Source: Arthrobacter sp. TPD3018 (GTDB lineage: Bacteria; Pseudomonadota; Alphaproteobacteria; Sphingomonadales; Sphingomonadaceae). Taken from it: a stretch of DNA of 64,000 nt. This document shows, one piece after another, positions 26,987 through 35,143 of the stretch (position 1 is the first letter of the stretch; every line of letters begins with the position of its first letter). The position numbers were made by a program, and so were the translations under genes. The notes under the pieces were generated by a model. That model was not told where the DNA came from and searched no databases. It worked only from the letters and a program-made list of their open reading frames with translations. The DNA is taken from contig QDFQ01000002.1 in NCBI GenBank assembly GCA_003075315.1, positions 474,661-538,660 of the forward strand. The letters are read 5' to 3'.

Positions 26987-27757
26987 ATGGCGACGATCAT
27001 CAAGGACCGGGGCATCAAGGACCGGGGGATCAAGGACAGACCGGCGCTGGAAGGCGTCGCCGCCGCCGAACGCGCGCTGGAACTGCTCACCTGCTTTCGT
27101 ACCGGCGACAAGGCGCTGACACTGGTCGAGCTCGCCGACCGCACCGGGCTGGTCAAGAGCACGATCATGCGCCTCGCGATCAGCCTCGAACGGTACAATC
27201 TGCTCGTCCGCCTGCACGACGGCCGGTATCAGCTCGGCAGCGGTGTCGTTCGCCTCGGGACGATCTATCAGGAAAGCACCGACCTCGAACAGCATGTCAT
27301 GCCGGTGCTCGCCAGGCTCGCCGCCGATACGCAGGAAACCGCGACCTTCTACGTCCGCCACGGCGAGGTGCGGCTGTGCCTGTTCCGCGTCAACTCGCCT
27401 AGCAGCCTGCGCCTCGACGTCGCACCGGGCACGCAGCGGCCGATGGATCTGGCCGGTTCGGCGCAATTGCTGCGGCTGTTCGCAGACTGGCCGGATACGA
27501 AGCCCGATCTTCCGACGCTGCCGATCTATACCGCCGGCGCCACCACGCCCCACGTCGCGTCCTGCTCCGTCCCGATCATCGGCCAGGGCAATCGACTGGT
27601 CGGCGCGCTCAGCCTCGCCGGGCCCGACGCGCGTTTGACCGAACAGCGCGGCGCCGAGGTCGCGCTCCAGCTGTTACGGTCCGGCCTTGAACTGTGTCGC
27701 GCGCTGGGCGGCGACGCGGAGGCGATCTACCGGGTTCCGATCGCACTCGCGACGTAG
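26987..27757 (+). CDS. IclR-family transcriptional regulator
   Basis: 256 residues when started at ATG 26987, which has GGAAGGG six bases upstream; earlier in-frame GTG/ATG codons at 26936/26939 overlap the aldolase stop and lack a site. The N-terminus repeats IKDRG three times. Winged helix: GVAAAERALELLTCFRTGDKALTL, LADRTGLVKSTIMRLAISLERYNLL; effector domain includes RLAADTQETATFYVRHGEVRLCL and a Pro/Cys-containing HVASCSVPIIGQGNRLVGALSLAG. IclR regulators typically bind a pathway acid. It probably controls this cluster, perhaps through the 23.2 kb intergenic region. Confidence 0.92.
   Translation: MATIIKDRGIKDRGIKDRPALEGVAAAERALELLTCFRTGDKALTLVELADRTGLVKSTIMRLAISLERYNLLVRLHDGRYQLGSGVVRLGTIYQESTDLEQHVMPVLARLAADTQETATFYVRHGEVRLCLFRVNSPSSLRLDVAPGTQRPMDLAGSAQLLRLFADWPDTKPDLPTLPIYTAGATTPHVASCSVPIIGQGNRLVGALSLAGPDARLTEQRGAEVALQLLRSGLELCRALGGDAEAIYRVPIALAT
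26998..27042 (+). repeat. 15-bp tandem repeat in the IclR coding start
   Basis: Two full copies and one partial copy of ATCAAGGACCGGGGC/G run in tandem and in frame, encoding IKDRG-IKDRG-IKDR. Because the unit is a multiple of three, copy-number change would lengthen or shorten the N-terminal arm without a frameshift. Confidence 0.8.
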
Positions 27758-27801
27758 CCTACGCGGGCTGCCTTGATGGCCACCCGCCCTCTATCGATGG
27801 A

Positions 27802-28464
27802 TTATTTCCTCATCAGTGGCGCTTCGCTGCCGATCGACGGCGATGCCCCCGGTAGCGGAGCGCTCACGTTCGATTGCGACCGTAGCATCTTCGCCGCCTC
27901 GGCGCGGATCGCGGCCTGTACCTGCGGACTGGTGAGATCGACGGGGCCGCTATACTGGTTACCGGGTATCGCACGGCTGTTCGCGACGAGCGCCGCGGGG
28001 CGCGCCGGCGAGCCGTCCGCGAGTTTGTAGCGCGTGGCCATCGCCCCGGGGCAGACCTCTCCGGTGGCGGCGAAAAAGGCATCGGCGCTTTTGATGTCCT
28101 GACACATGCGCGCCACCGCGACATTGTCGAAGCCCATGGCATGCCACGCGGCCGCATCGGACCGGCGCTGGCACCCCTCGTCGCTCTTGCCGACATTGAT
28201 GTTGAAGGCGATGGGACCGCCCGCGGCGCCGCCGCCACTGCCGATCAGGCACGGATTGGCACCGCCGAAATAGCTACCCTGGGCGCTCGGCGTCGTCCAC
28301 GTGTGCCCGCCGTAGACGACCTCCTGCCGCGCCGGAACGTCGGTCTGCGGCCCGGTGATGGCCATGACGTTGACCGTATTGCTCGATTGCGCCTCCATTT
28401 GCTGCGCCGTGGCGCTCAGTGGCAGGAGCGCGAGAACGGCGGCTGGACCCAGGACACGTTTCAT
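27802..28464 (-). CDS. Secreted protein of unknown function
   Basis: 220 residues. Signal peptide (KRVLGPAAVLALLPLSATAQ) and no further membrane span. A glycine-rich stretch (YFGGANPCLIGSGGGAAGGPIAFNINVG) is followed by a cluster of cysteines (PC, GCQRR, MCQD, VCPG), which could form disulfides in the periplasm. WHAMGFDNVAVARMCQDIKSADAFFAATG appears helical. A strong AG-rich ribosome site precedes ATG 28464. It is downstream of another secreted protein, with a perfect stem-loop in the 58-nt gap. I do not recognise the family. Confidence 0.65.
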   Translation of the reverse strand: MKRVLGPAAVLALLPLSATAQQMEAQSSNTVNVMAITGPQTDVPARQEVVYGGHTWTTPSAQGSYFGGANPCLIGSGGGAAGGPIAFNINVGKSDEGCQRRSDAAAWHAMGFDNVAVARMCQDIKSADAFFAATGEVCPGAMATRYKLADGSPARPAALVANSRAIPGNQYSGPVDLTSPQVQAAIRAEAAKMLRSQSNVSAPLPGASPSIGSEAPLMRK

Positions 28465-28488
28465 CTTCCCTCTCCCTCTTCAAGAAAT

Positions 28489-28510
28489 GGGGTGGCGGCC
28501 GCGCCACCCC
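28489..28510 (-). terminator. Intercistronic stem-loop
   Basis: GGGGTGGCG and CGCCACCCC form a perfect 9-bp stem with a 4-nt loop between the two secreted-protein genes. On the minus strand it is followed by ATTTCTT, so it may work as a leaky terminator or 3'-end stabiliser, giving more of the first product than of the second. Confidence 0.6.
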
Positions 28511-28522
28511 GAGTTTGGTCGA

Positions 28523-29098
28523 TCAGTCGACGTCCCAGCCCAGCGAGCCGAAGCCGAAGGCGGTGGCACCTGCCGCCCCGGCCACCGTCCAGTCGGTCGA
28601 GGTGAGGTTGAACTGGTCGGAGTGGGTCGCATCGAACGAGCTGACCAGTTTGAAGTCGGCGGTGCTCTGTCCGAAGTTCATGACCTGCATGTTGAGCGCC
28701 GCCGAACCACCGGTCAGACCGCCGTACAGGCCCGCGTTGAAGCTAGTGGTGGTGATGGTGCCGTTGTTCGCCGCATCGATGTTCGCGGCGATCGACGACC
28801 CGGACGTACCGACGCCACCGACGACGGCATAGCTCGATCCGGCCGGCACGCTGCTGATGTTCATCGTGCCGCCGAAGCCGCTGCCGGACGATGCCGAGAT
28901 GTTGCGGGTGACATCGACGCTGAGCGTCTGACTGTTCGTCCCGCTCACCGCCGAGGTATCGATGGCGCCGTTGGTGAAGCCGCCGGCACCGATGCCGATG
29001 CCGGCGCCGCCGGTCACCGTGCCCGATGTCTGCGCTGCGGCGGGCACGGCAATCGCGAATGCAAGAACCGACAGCGAACTGTAGATAGCTTTCTTCAT
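28523..29098 (-). CDS. Secreted Gly/Ser/Thr-rich protein of unknown function
   Basis: 191 residues from ATG 29098 (CAGGAG ribosome site seven bases upstream; the frame continues upstream without one). Signal peptide (KKAIYSSLSVLAFAIAVPAAAQ). The mature part is almost free of charged residues and cysteine and is rich in Gly, Ser, Thr, Asn and Ala (GGAGIGIGAGGFTNG, SSGSGFGGTMNISS, NNGTITTTSFNAGLYGGLTGG), ending in FGFGSLGWDVD. The composition is like surface adhesins, amyloid-like or beta-solenoid matrix proteins. Family not recognised. A stem-loop lies in its leader and another just after its stop. Confidence 0.7.
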   Translation of the reverse strand: MKKAIYSSLSVLAFAIAVPAAAQTSGTVTGGAGIGIGAGGFTNGAIDTSAVSGTNSQTLSVDVTRNISASSGSGFGGTMNISSVPAGSSYAVVGGVGTSGSSIAANIDAANNGTITTTSFNAGLYGGLTGGSAALNMQVMNFGQSTADFKLVSSFDATHSDQFNLTSTDWTVAGAAGATAFGFGSLGWDVD

Positions 29099-29757
29099 GG
29101 CAAGTGCTCCTGTTGACCAACTGTCGTTGGGTGAACGGCCGGCGAAGATTTCGCCGTCCGGCCTGGAACACACCGCGCGGATCGGCGGGCCGCACGATGA
29201 CGGACAGGCAGATCCCGCGGCAATGAACCGCGCGCGACGAACGCGTCCGTAACGACCGCCGCAGATCTGTGTGTTTCGTTTCGATCGGCAGTGCCGCTCG
29301 CACCTGGGGGAGGCGCGAGCGACGACCGCCGGGATTCAGGACGGAAGTGGCTGTCGTCCTGATCGGCCAGCCATCGTGGCCACGCCGGGCACCACGCGGG
29401 GGGCTTTGGGGCAAGCCCGGCGATCCCGGAACCGATCCGGCAGGATGGAGCCCGGCCGCCCGCGACGGTCGGCACGGGCGTCCACCCTGAGGGCGGGCAT
29501 CAGCCGGCCGTGCCGATCGTCGGTTTTCCCTTTCACCGCCCGATGCAGAATTGTGTCCGGCATGACGCACCTCCTGCCGCTATCGCTACGACCGCCAAGG
29601 CCTCCCGAACATTCGCGCGATTACGGATCACCCTGCGGCATGCGATCCGTATTGTTTCGGAATTGCTGGACATGCCGCTGTGGCAGCAGGGTGCGCTCCG
29701 GGGGCGGACGCTGGCTCGTCCCGCTCCATGAATTGCCTATGCGAGGAGCGTCGCATC
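29099..29757. other. Intergenic region, ~660 bp, no gene seen
   Basis: Lies between the divergent secreted-protein and HWE-kinase genes. The only structure noticed is an inverted repeat GGCGAA-gat-TTCGCC at 29141-29155, in what would be the leader of the secreted-protein mRNA, flanked by partly complementary GGCC/CCGG bases. Open frames here are spurious by composition and lack ribosome sites. Confidence 0.5.
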
Positions 29758-30579
29758 ATGTCCGTCGAAGCATCGCCGGTCTCTCTGACGATCCAGTGGA
29801 AGGACCTGCCCGCGTCCATTCGGATCACGAATCACCCGGACGGCGCGATACGTACCGATCGGCTGCACGGTGGCGGCTTGGACGCGGCCTCGCGATTGCC
29901 TGTCACGATTCCCGCGACCACGGACGACGGCCGGATCGTCAGTCTCTACATCGCGTCCGACGAAGACCGATCGTTCGACATCGTTACCCAGACCGAAGCC
30001 GTGCACCGGTCGCGCAACCTCGTCTCGCTGGCCATCGCGCTTGCCCGCCTGTCATTGGCCCCTCTGGGCGCCAATGCCGTCGTGGCGGCCTTCATCGATC
30101 GTCTGCGCAGCCTGGATGCCGTCGCGCGGATCGGATGCGAGGTTACGGGCGATTATTGCTCGATCCAGCAGGTTACGGCGCAAGTCACCGCCCGGTTCGA
30201 CGATCCGCAGCGCCCCCGCATCGCGCAATCCGGATCGTCCGTCGCGCTGGCTGCGCGCTGGGCGAACCTGATCGCGATCGTCCTCCACGAACTCTGCGCA
30301 AACGCCATTCGGCATGGCGCCCTGACCAGCCCGTTGGGGCGGGTCGATATCCGCTGGGCACTCGTGCGCAGCGAGGCGGAGGACGACACCCTGCATCTGA
30401 CGTGGCGGGAAATCGACGGTCCTCCCGTGTCCATGCCGGCGAAAACGGGGTTCGGCTCGCGCCTCCTGCGCGATCTCATCGCGTCCAACCGCCGGTGCGA
30501 GGCCATCATGCGCCTGCCGCCGAGCGGGCTAGTGTACAGCCTGAGCATCAAGCTGATGCGCGACGAGTGGCGCGAGTGA
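29758..30579 (+). CDS. HWE/HisKA_2-type histidine kinase-like protein without membrane spans
   Basis: 273 residues; ATG 29758 has GAGGAG upstream. No signal or TM helix. The N-terminal ~85 residues form an unassigned beta-rich sensor region; VHRSRNLVSLAIALARLSL is the degenerate H box (HRxxN); IVLHELCANAIRHGAL is the N box; TGFGSRLLRDLI is the late G region. This pattern (HELxxNAxxHGA) marks the HWE/HisKA_2 families common in Alphaproteobacteria, often part of light, general-stress or attachment signalling. Its 3' end overlaps that of the convergent FixJ-type gene by 51 bp. Confidence 0.82.
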   Translation: MSVEASPVSLTIQWKDLPASIRITNHPDGAIRTDRLHGGGLDAASRLPVTIPATTDDGRIVSLYIASDEDRSFDIVTQTEAVHRSRNLVSLAIALARLSLAPLGANAVVAAFIDRLRSLDAVARIGCEVTGDYCSIQQVTAQVTARFDDPQRPRIAQSGSSVALAARWANLIAIVLHELCANAIRHGALTSPLGRVDIRWALVRSEAEDDTLHLTWREIDGPPVSMPAKTGFGSRLLRDLIASNRRCEAIMRLPPSGLVYSLSIKLMRDEWRE

Positions 30580-31176
30580 CCCCACGCCCAGCCGATCGAG
30601 TTCGATGCCGAGGCGGATGAGTTCGGCTGTGCTGCCCGCGCCCGTCTTTTCGAGCAGATGCACGCGGTAGGTTTCGACCGTCCGCGGACTGATGCCGAGG
30701 GCGCGCGCCGCCTCCTTGCTCGTCGCGCCCTGGCTGATCAGATGCAGCACCTGCCGTTCGCGCGGTGACAAGACGTCCAGCCGTTGTCGGGCGGCCATCC
30801 GGTCCTGCAGCAAGGATTTGGCGCCCACCACCGCCTGGCCGATGACCGACGCCTCGAACGGCTTTTCGATGAAATCGAACGCACCCGCCTTCAGCGCGTC
30901 GACGGCGAGCGGTATATCGGCATGGCCCGCGATGACGATGACGGGGTCCGGCCGATCGAGCGGCGGCAGCGCACGCACGAGCGCAAGGCCCGACGACCCG
31001 GGCATGATGACGTCGCAGATGATGACGCCGATCGGCAGAGACTCCAGCGTATCGAGGAACAGGTCGGCGCTTCCGAACGATCGTGCCGGCACACCGGATG
31101 TCGCGAGCAGCAGCGATAACGAGCGGCACATCTCTGGCTCATCGTCGATGATATAGATCGGCAACTCGTGCTGCAT
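30529..31176 (-). CDS. FixJ-family response regulator (receiver + LuxR HTH)
   Basis: 215 residues from ATG 31176, with AGGGGA seven bases upstream; a second ATG at 31194 would overlap the kinase stop. Receiver: IIDDEPEM at the N-terminus, phospho-Asp in GVIICDVIMPGSSG, Lys in FIEKPFE. DNA-binding domain: LSPRERQVLHLISQGATSKEAARALGISPRTVETYRVHLLEK, a textbook LuxR/FixJ HTH. The C-terminal ~17 codons are antisense to the 3' end of the convergent HWE gene. The kinase gene 31187-32605 lies immediately upstream (10 nt), so they form a FixL/FixJ-like pair. Confidence 0.92.
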   Translation of the reverse strand: MQHELPIYIIDDEPEMCRSLSLLLATSGVPARSFGSADLFLDTLESLPIGVIICDVIMPGSSGLALVRALPPLDRPDPVIVIAGHADIPLAVDALKAGAFDFIEKPFEASVIGQAVVGAKSLLQDRMAARQRLDVLSPRERQVLHLISQGATSKEAARALGISPRTVETYRVHLLEKTGAGSTAELIRLGIELDRLGVGSLAPLVAHQLDAQAVH

Positions 31177-31186
31177 GATGGGTCCC

Positions 31187-32605
31187 CTATGCATCCCGTC
31201 GCGGTAGTGAGAGCAGGAATCGTGCGCCGCCCAACGTCGACTCGTTGTCGCACCATATGCGGCCCCCATGCGCCTCCACGATGCTGCGGCAGATGGTGAG
31301 GCCGATCCCTACCCCTTCGGCTTTCGTTGATTGGAATGGTGCGAACAGATCGCGATCCTCCTTGAGCGGCACGCCCGGGCCACTGTCTTCGACGGCAATG
31401 GTCAGCGTGTCGGGATGCTCGCTCCAGCTGCGCAGTCCGATGGAGGGCGACGGGCGATTCTCGACAGCCTCTGCCGCGTTGACCAGAAGGTTCAACAGGA
31501 CCTGCTGAATCTGCACCGCATCGACCAGTATCTCCGCGGGTCCCCGGTCGATACAGGCTTCGAACTGCGCCCCGGATTCCTTCACGGCGAGGTGCGCCAG
31601 CCTGACGACGTCCTCCATCAATGCGTGAACGTCCAGCCATTGCAACGTCGGCGGCCGCCGGGCGACGAACTCGCGCAGCTTGCGCAGCACCGCTGCCGTG
31701 CGAAACACCTGCCGCAGCGCATCCCCGAGCGCCTCGTTCGCCGGCGCGACCTGTGGCGTCTGGCTGGCAAGCAGCGCCTGCGCGACGCCCAGATAATTGG
31801 CGATCGCGCCCAAGGGCTGGTTGAGCTCGTGCGCGATCGACGATCCCAACTGCCCCAGCGATGTGGCTCGCGCGATCCGGTAGAGCCCGCGCTGCGTTTC
31901 GGCCAGTTGCTCGGCGGCCTTGATCGCCTCGCTTTCGTCTCGGAGGTACAGCATGCTGTAGGCTCGTCCGGCGAGGGGGATGGGCTTCGACAGAACCCGG
32001 ACGTGCAGCGTCCGTCCATCCGCGGTGATCGACCGATGCGGCGCTGCGGCGTTGCGCGACGACGGCGGCACGAACAGGTCGAGCGGCAGCCCGGCGAACG
32101 CGCGGCGGTCTATGCCGAACAGTTCGGCCGTCGCGTCATTCACGGCGGCGATCCGATCGGCGGGATCGACCACCAGCATCGCCGCCGGCGAATCGTCGAA
32201 CATGATCTGCAACGTCTGTTCGCGTCGCCGCGCATGGGCCGCGGCCCGCTGTTCCCGGCGCCGTGCGCGCTGCATCAATTCGCCGGTTATCGACAGGGCC
32301 GCCCCAAACGCGGTCACGATGACGAGGTTGCGACCGGTGACCAGCGGGCTTGACGGACTGGCGAACAGCGTCGTCCCGGTGAGCGTCACGCCCGTCGCGA
32401 CGAGGCCCGACACGAAGCCTTCGTTCAGCGACGCATACAGGATGGCCCCCAGGCAGAACAGGAAGGGCAGCTCCACGCCCGCAAACACCCGCGCGGCCCA
32501 GGTCACCAGGATTGCGGCAGCGGCGACCGTGATGGAGGACGCGGACAGCCGGGCCGCGGGCGGGGGGCGACGATCCTCATCGATCATGGCCCAGAATCGT
32601 TGCAT
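31187..32605 (-). CDS. FixL-like PAS sensor histidine kinase
   Basis: 472 residues from ATG 32605 (GGGG eight bases upstream). N-terminal membrane part with about three helices (SITVAAAAILVTWAARVFAG, LPFLFCLGAILYASL, FVSGLVATGVTLTGTTLF), a helical linker, a PAS domain (MFDDSPAAMLVVDPADRIAAVNDATAELFG), HisKA with LGSSIAHELNQPLGAIANYLG, and HATPase_c (VLLNLLVNAAEAVENR, VEDSGPGVP, GVGIGLTICRSIVEAHGG). No heme-type PAS signature could be confirmed, so the signal is unknown. Pairs with the adjacent FixJ-type regulator. Confidence 0.92.
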   Translation of the reverse strand: MQRFWAMIDEDRRPPPAARLSASSITVAAAAILVTWAARVFAGVELPFLFCLGAILYASLNEGFVSGLVATGVTLTGTTLFASPSSPLVTGRNLVIVTAFGAALSITGELMQRARRREQRAAAHARRREQTLQIMFDDSPAAMLVVDPADRIAAVNDATAELFGIDRRAFAGLPLDLFVPPSSRNAAAPHRSITADGRTLHVRVLSKPIPLAGRAYSMLYLRDESEAIKAAEQLAETQRGLYRIARATSLGQLGSSIAHELNQPLGAIANYLGVAQALLASQTPQVAPANEALGDALRQVFRTAAVLRKLREFVARRPPTLQWLDVHALMEDVVRLAHLAVKESGAQFEACIDRGPAEILVDAVQIQQVLLNLLVNAAEAVENRPSPSIGLRSWSEHPDTLTIAVEDSGPGVPLKEDRDLFAPFQSTKAEGVGIGLTICRSIVEAHGGRIWCDNESTLGGARFLLSLPRRDA

Positions 32606-32999
32606 TCGTTTGCCCCAGGTCCGATCCGGCACTAACCCATTGCGAAACGGAGAACAATGTCTGGCGCTAATCCGGCGCCCGCCTGCCATCCCAAAATGGG
32701 GCAAGACGCCAAACGACCCGGCAGCGACAGTCTGATGCGACGATCACCGCCGACGCGGTGCAGCCGAACGGACGGCACAGCAAAGCATACGCCTTGCCCA
32801 AATGCCACGGCGGCCTCCGGTCCGGCCGACGCCCGCGCGCAATCATTGGAATCAGCGCAGTGGATGGTACGGCGCTCCCGTGAAGCGCCGCCAAATTCTC
32901 GTCCGGCAGCAACCGGAAACCGACCGCTGGCGTCGCCCATCACGGCAAAAACGTCATGCCCCGGCCGACTCGACCGCCCTTCCCTTTCGGGACGGCTGG
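32606..32999. other. Intergenic region, ~390 bp, no gene seen
   Basis: Lies between the aminotransferase stop and the FixL-like start, both on the minus strand. The open frames here (for example a plus-strand one from 32657 with a GGAGA six bases before its ATG) have protein-like length but Arg/Pro/Ser/Ala-rich shadow composition and run into the aminotransferase gene. No clear terminator or operator was seen. Confidence 0.4.
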
Positions 33000-34205
33000 C
33001 TAACGGCGGGTTAGCCCACCGACGATGTCGAGAAGCCGATCGATCTCCTCGACCGTATTGTAATAATGAGGCGAAACGCGGACCAGCGATGGCAAGCCGC
33101 GCTTGATGCTGTCCATCAGCGTGCTCGACGGCACCGACACGGACACGTTGATCCCCTGCGACGCCAATAGCGCAGCGACGCCATTCGCTTCGCGACCATC
33201 GATCGCGAACGTCACGATCGAGGCCAGCTCCCGTCCAAGATCGAATGTCTTCACGTCATCAATGTCCGCCAACCCCGCCCGCAGACGCGAGGACAGGTAT
33301 CGATTGCGCGTCGCGATCCGGCCTAACCCAAGTTCCAGCGCATAGTCGATCGCAACGCCCAGACCCGCCCGTGCCGCATAATCGGACTCCCAGCTCTCGA
33401 AGCGGCGTGCGTCCGGTCTGAGGATGTAGCGATCCGGACCGCTCCACTCCGCGCCGAACAGATCGATCATCGCGGGCTCGGTCCGCTGCACCAGTTCGCG
33501 TCGCATGTAGAGGAAGCCGGTTCCCCGCGGTGCGCGCAGGAACTTACGCCCCGTCGCCGTCAGCATGTCGCAACCGATGGCCTGCACGTCGATCGGCATC
33601 TGTCCGACCGCCTGACACGCGTCCAGCAGATAGGGAATGCCATGTCGCCGGGCGATCGCCCCGACCGCCTGTGCGGGATTGATCAGGCCGCCATTGGTCG
33701 GAACCCATGTGATCGCGATAAGCCGCACGCGTTCGTCGATCATCCATTCCAATGCGGCAGGATCGAGCACACCCGCTTCGTCGTCCGGAATCGTGTCGAT
33801 AACGGCGCCCGTCCGCTTCGCCACCTGAAGATAGGCGAGATAGTTCGCCGCATATTCCGCCGTCGTCGTAAGAATGCGATCACCGGGGCGAAAGGTTTGC
33901 GCATAGAAGGCCCATTGCCAGGCCACCGTCGCGTTTTCGGCCAGCGCTATCTCGTCGCTGCCAGCGCCGATCAACCGGGCGACGCTGTCATAGACGCCTT
34001 CGATGTGTCCGGCGCGCTCGGCTTTGGTTTCGTAGCCGCCGATGTCGCCTTCGCGGCGCAGATAGTCGATCACCGCGTCGATCACGGGGCGCGGCATCAG
34101 AGCAGCGCCCGCGTTGTTGAAATGAATACGGTTTTGCGTGCCGGGCGTGTCGGCCCGCAGCCGCTCGATATCCTGTTCGCTGAAGTCGGCGCTCGGAGTG
34201 ATCAT
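33000..34205 (-). CDS. Class V aminotransferase (isopenicillin-N-epimerase/cysteine-desulfurase-like)
   Basis: 401 residues from ATG 34205. HFNNAGAALMPRPVIDAV is the usual N-terminal phrase; ENATVAWQWAFYA, TTAEYAANYLAYLQ and LLDACQAVGQMPIDVQ line the PLP site, with the Schiff-base Lys in TATGRKFLRAPRGTG and a late RVSPHYYNTVEEIDRLL. The family includes desulfurases, kynureninase-like enzymes and EgtE-type C-S lyases; which activity applies is not clear. No cysteine in a desulfurase-like loop was noted. It is downstream of the YeeE/YedE pair on the same strand, and a link to sulfur metabolism is only a suggestion. Confidence 0.85.
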   Translation of the reverse strand: MITPSADFSEQDIERLRADTPGTQNRIHFNNAGAALMPRPVIDAVIDYLRREGDIGGYETKAERAGHIEGVYDSVARLIGAGSDEIALAENATVAWQWAFYAQTFRPGDRILTTTAEYAANYLAYLQVAKRTGAVIDTIPDDEAGVLDPAALEWMIDERVRLIAITWVPTNGGLINPAQAVGAIARRHGIPYLLDACQAVGQMPIDVQAIGCDMLTATGRKFLRAPRGTGFLYMRRELVQRTEPAMIDLFGAEWSGPDRYILRPDARRFESWESDYAARAGLGVAIDYALELGLGRIATRNRYLSSRLRAGLADIDDVKTFDLGRELASIVTFAIDGREANGVAALLASQGINVSVSVPSSTLMDSIKRGLPSLVRVSPHYYNTVEEIDRLLDIVGGLTRR

Positions 34206-34300
34206 AAAGCCATTATTGCGTGCCCGACGGGCACCGCAATCCCTTCTCATTTTCTACCCAGACGGAGCCCCGAAACAGACGGTTGTGGTGCGGACGTCGC

Positions 34301-34729
34301 CTATCGCCGTGCGCCGATCCAGCGCGACAGCGCGAGCCCTCCGCCCATCGCGACAAGCAACAGCACGACCGGCTGCGGCGCGGCGACGAGATTGACGAAG
34401 GCGGGCCCCGGACAGATTCCGGTAAGTCCCCAGCCGATGCCGAAGACCGTCGCCCCGATCACCAGCTGCGCGTCGATCCGACGCACATCCTGCCCCCCGC
34501 CCCCGTCACCACCCCCGTCACCTTCGCGTCGGCGCGCATAGGCGAAGAAGGGTGCCGCGGTCGCGATCGCCCCGATCATGACGAGGGCGAGCCTGGGGTT
34601 CCAGTCTCCCGTCACGTCCAGAAACGCACGGATGCGCGCGGGGTCGGTCATGCCCGATATCACCAGGCCGGTGCCGAAGAGCAGGCCGCAGGCAAAGGCG
34701 GTGAGGACAATTGGATGACGCTGCGTCAT
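34301..34729 (-). CDS. YeeE/YedE-family (DUF6691-like) membrane protein, second of pair
   Basis: 142 residues from ATG 34729, which overlaps the stop of the first pair member by four bases (ATGA). About four hydrophobic helices: VLTAFACGLLFGTGLVISGM, LALVMIGAIATAAPFF, LVIGATVFGIGWGLTGICPGPAFVNL, VVLLLVAMGGGLAL. The motifs SGMTDPARIRAFLDVTGDW and GWGLTGICPGPA, with its cysteine, are characteristic of the shorter half of split YeeE/YedE transporters, thought to move thiosulfate or related sulfur species. A Gly/Asp-rich loop (EGDGGGDGGGGQD) links helices 2 and 3. Confidence 0.9.
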   Translation of the reverse strand: MTQRHPIVLTAFACGLLFGTGLVISGMTDPARIRAFLDVTGDWNPRLALVMIGAIATAAPFFAYARRREGDGGGDGGGGQDVRRIDAQLVIGATVFGIGWGLTGICPGPAFVNLVAAPQPVVLLLVAMGGGLALSRWIGARR

Positions 34730-35133
34730 TTCGTCACCAATACGGTCAGGATCGCGCTGAGCATGAACACCGGCACCGCCACCAGCGACCGTGGCGACAG
34801 GCGGGCGATCCCGCAAACGCCATGCCCGCTCGTGCAGCCACCGCCGAACCCCGCCCCGAACCCGACGAGCAGGCCGCCGCCGATCAGCAGCGGCAGGCCC
34901 ATCGCATCGATAGCCGCTGCCCCACGCATCGCACCCAGCGCTGTCGCGCCCACCCCTGCCATGACGAGCCCGGCCAGAAAGGCGAGCCGCCACCACCGAT
35001 CGGGGCCGGTGATGGCCTGTCGATAGATGCCGCTGATGCCCGTGATCCGCCCGGTCATGATCCGGAACCCGCCGGCCGCCGCCCCTATGACCACACCGCC
35101 CGCCAACGGCATCAGCGTGTCAGCCAGGATCAT
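34726..35133 (-). CDS. YeeE/YedE-family membrane protein, first of pair
   Basis: 135 residues with about four helices (LMPLAGGVVIGAAAGGF, LAFLAGLVMAGVGATALGAM, GLPLLIGGGLLVGFGAGFG, LVAVPVFMLSAILTVLV). The signature GFGGGCTSGHGVCGIARLS, holding two cysteines, marks this family. Split pairs of this type occur with sulfide/persulfide oxidation genes and BigR-type regulators. It follows the FadL-type gene by 10 nt and is coupled to the second half by ATGA, so the three form one operon. Confidence 0.92.
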   Translation of the reverse strand: MILADTLMPLAGGVVIGAAAGGFRIMTGRITGISGIYRQAITGPDRWWRLAFLAGLVMAGVGATALGAMRGAAAIDAMGLPLLIGGGLLVGFGAGFGGGCTSGHGVCGIARLSPRSLVAVPVFMLSAILTVLVTK

Positions 35134-35143
35134 GCCACCTCCT

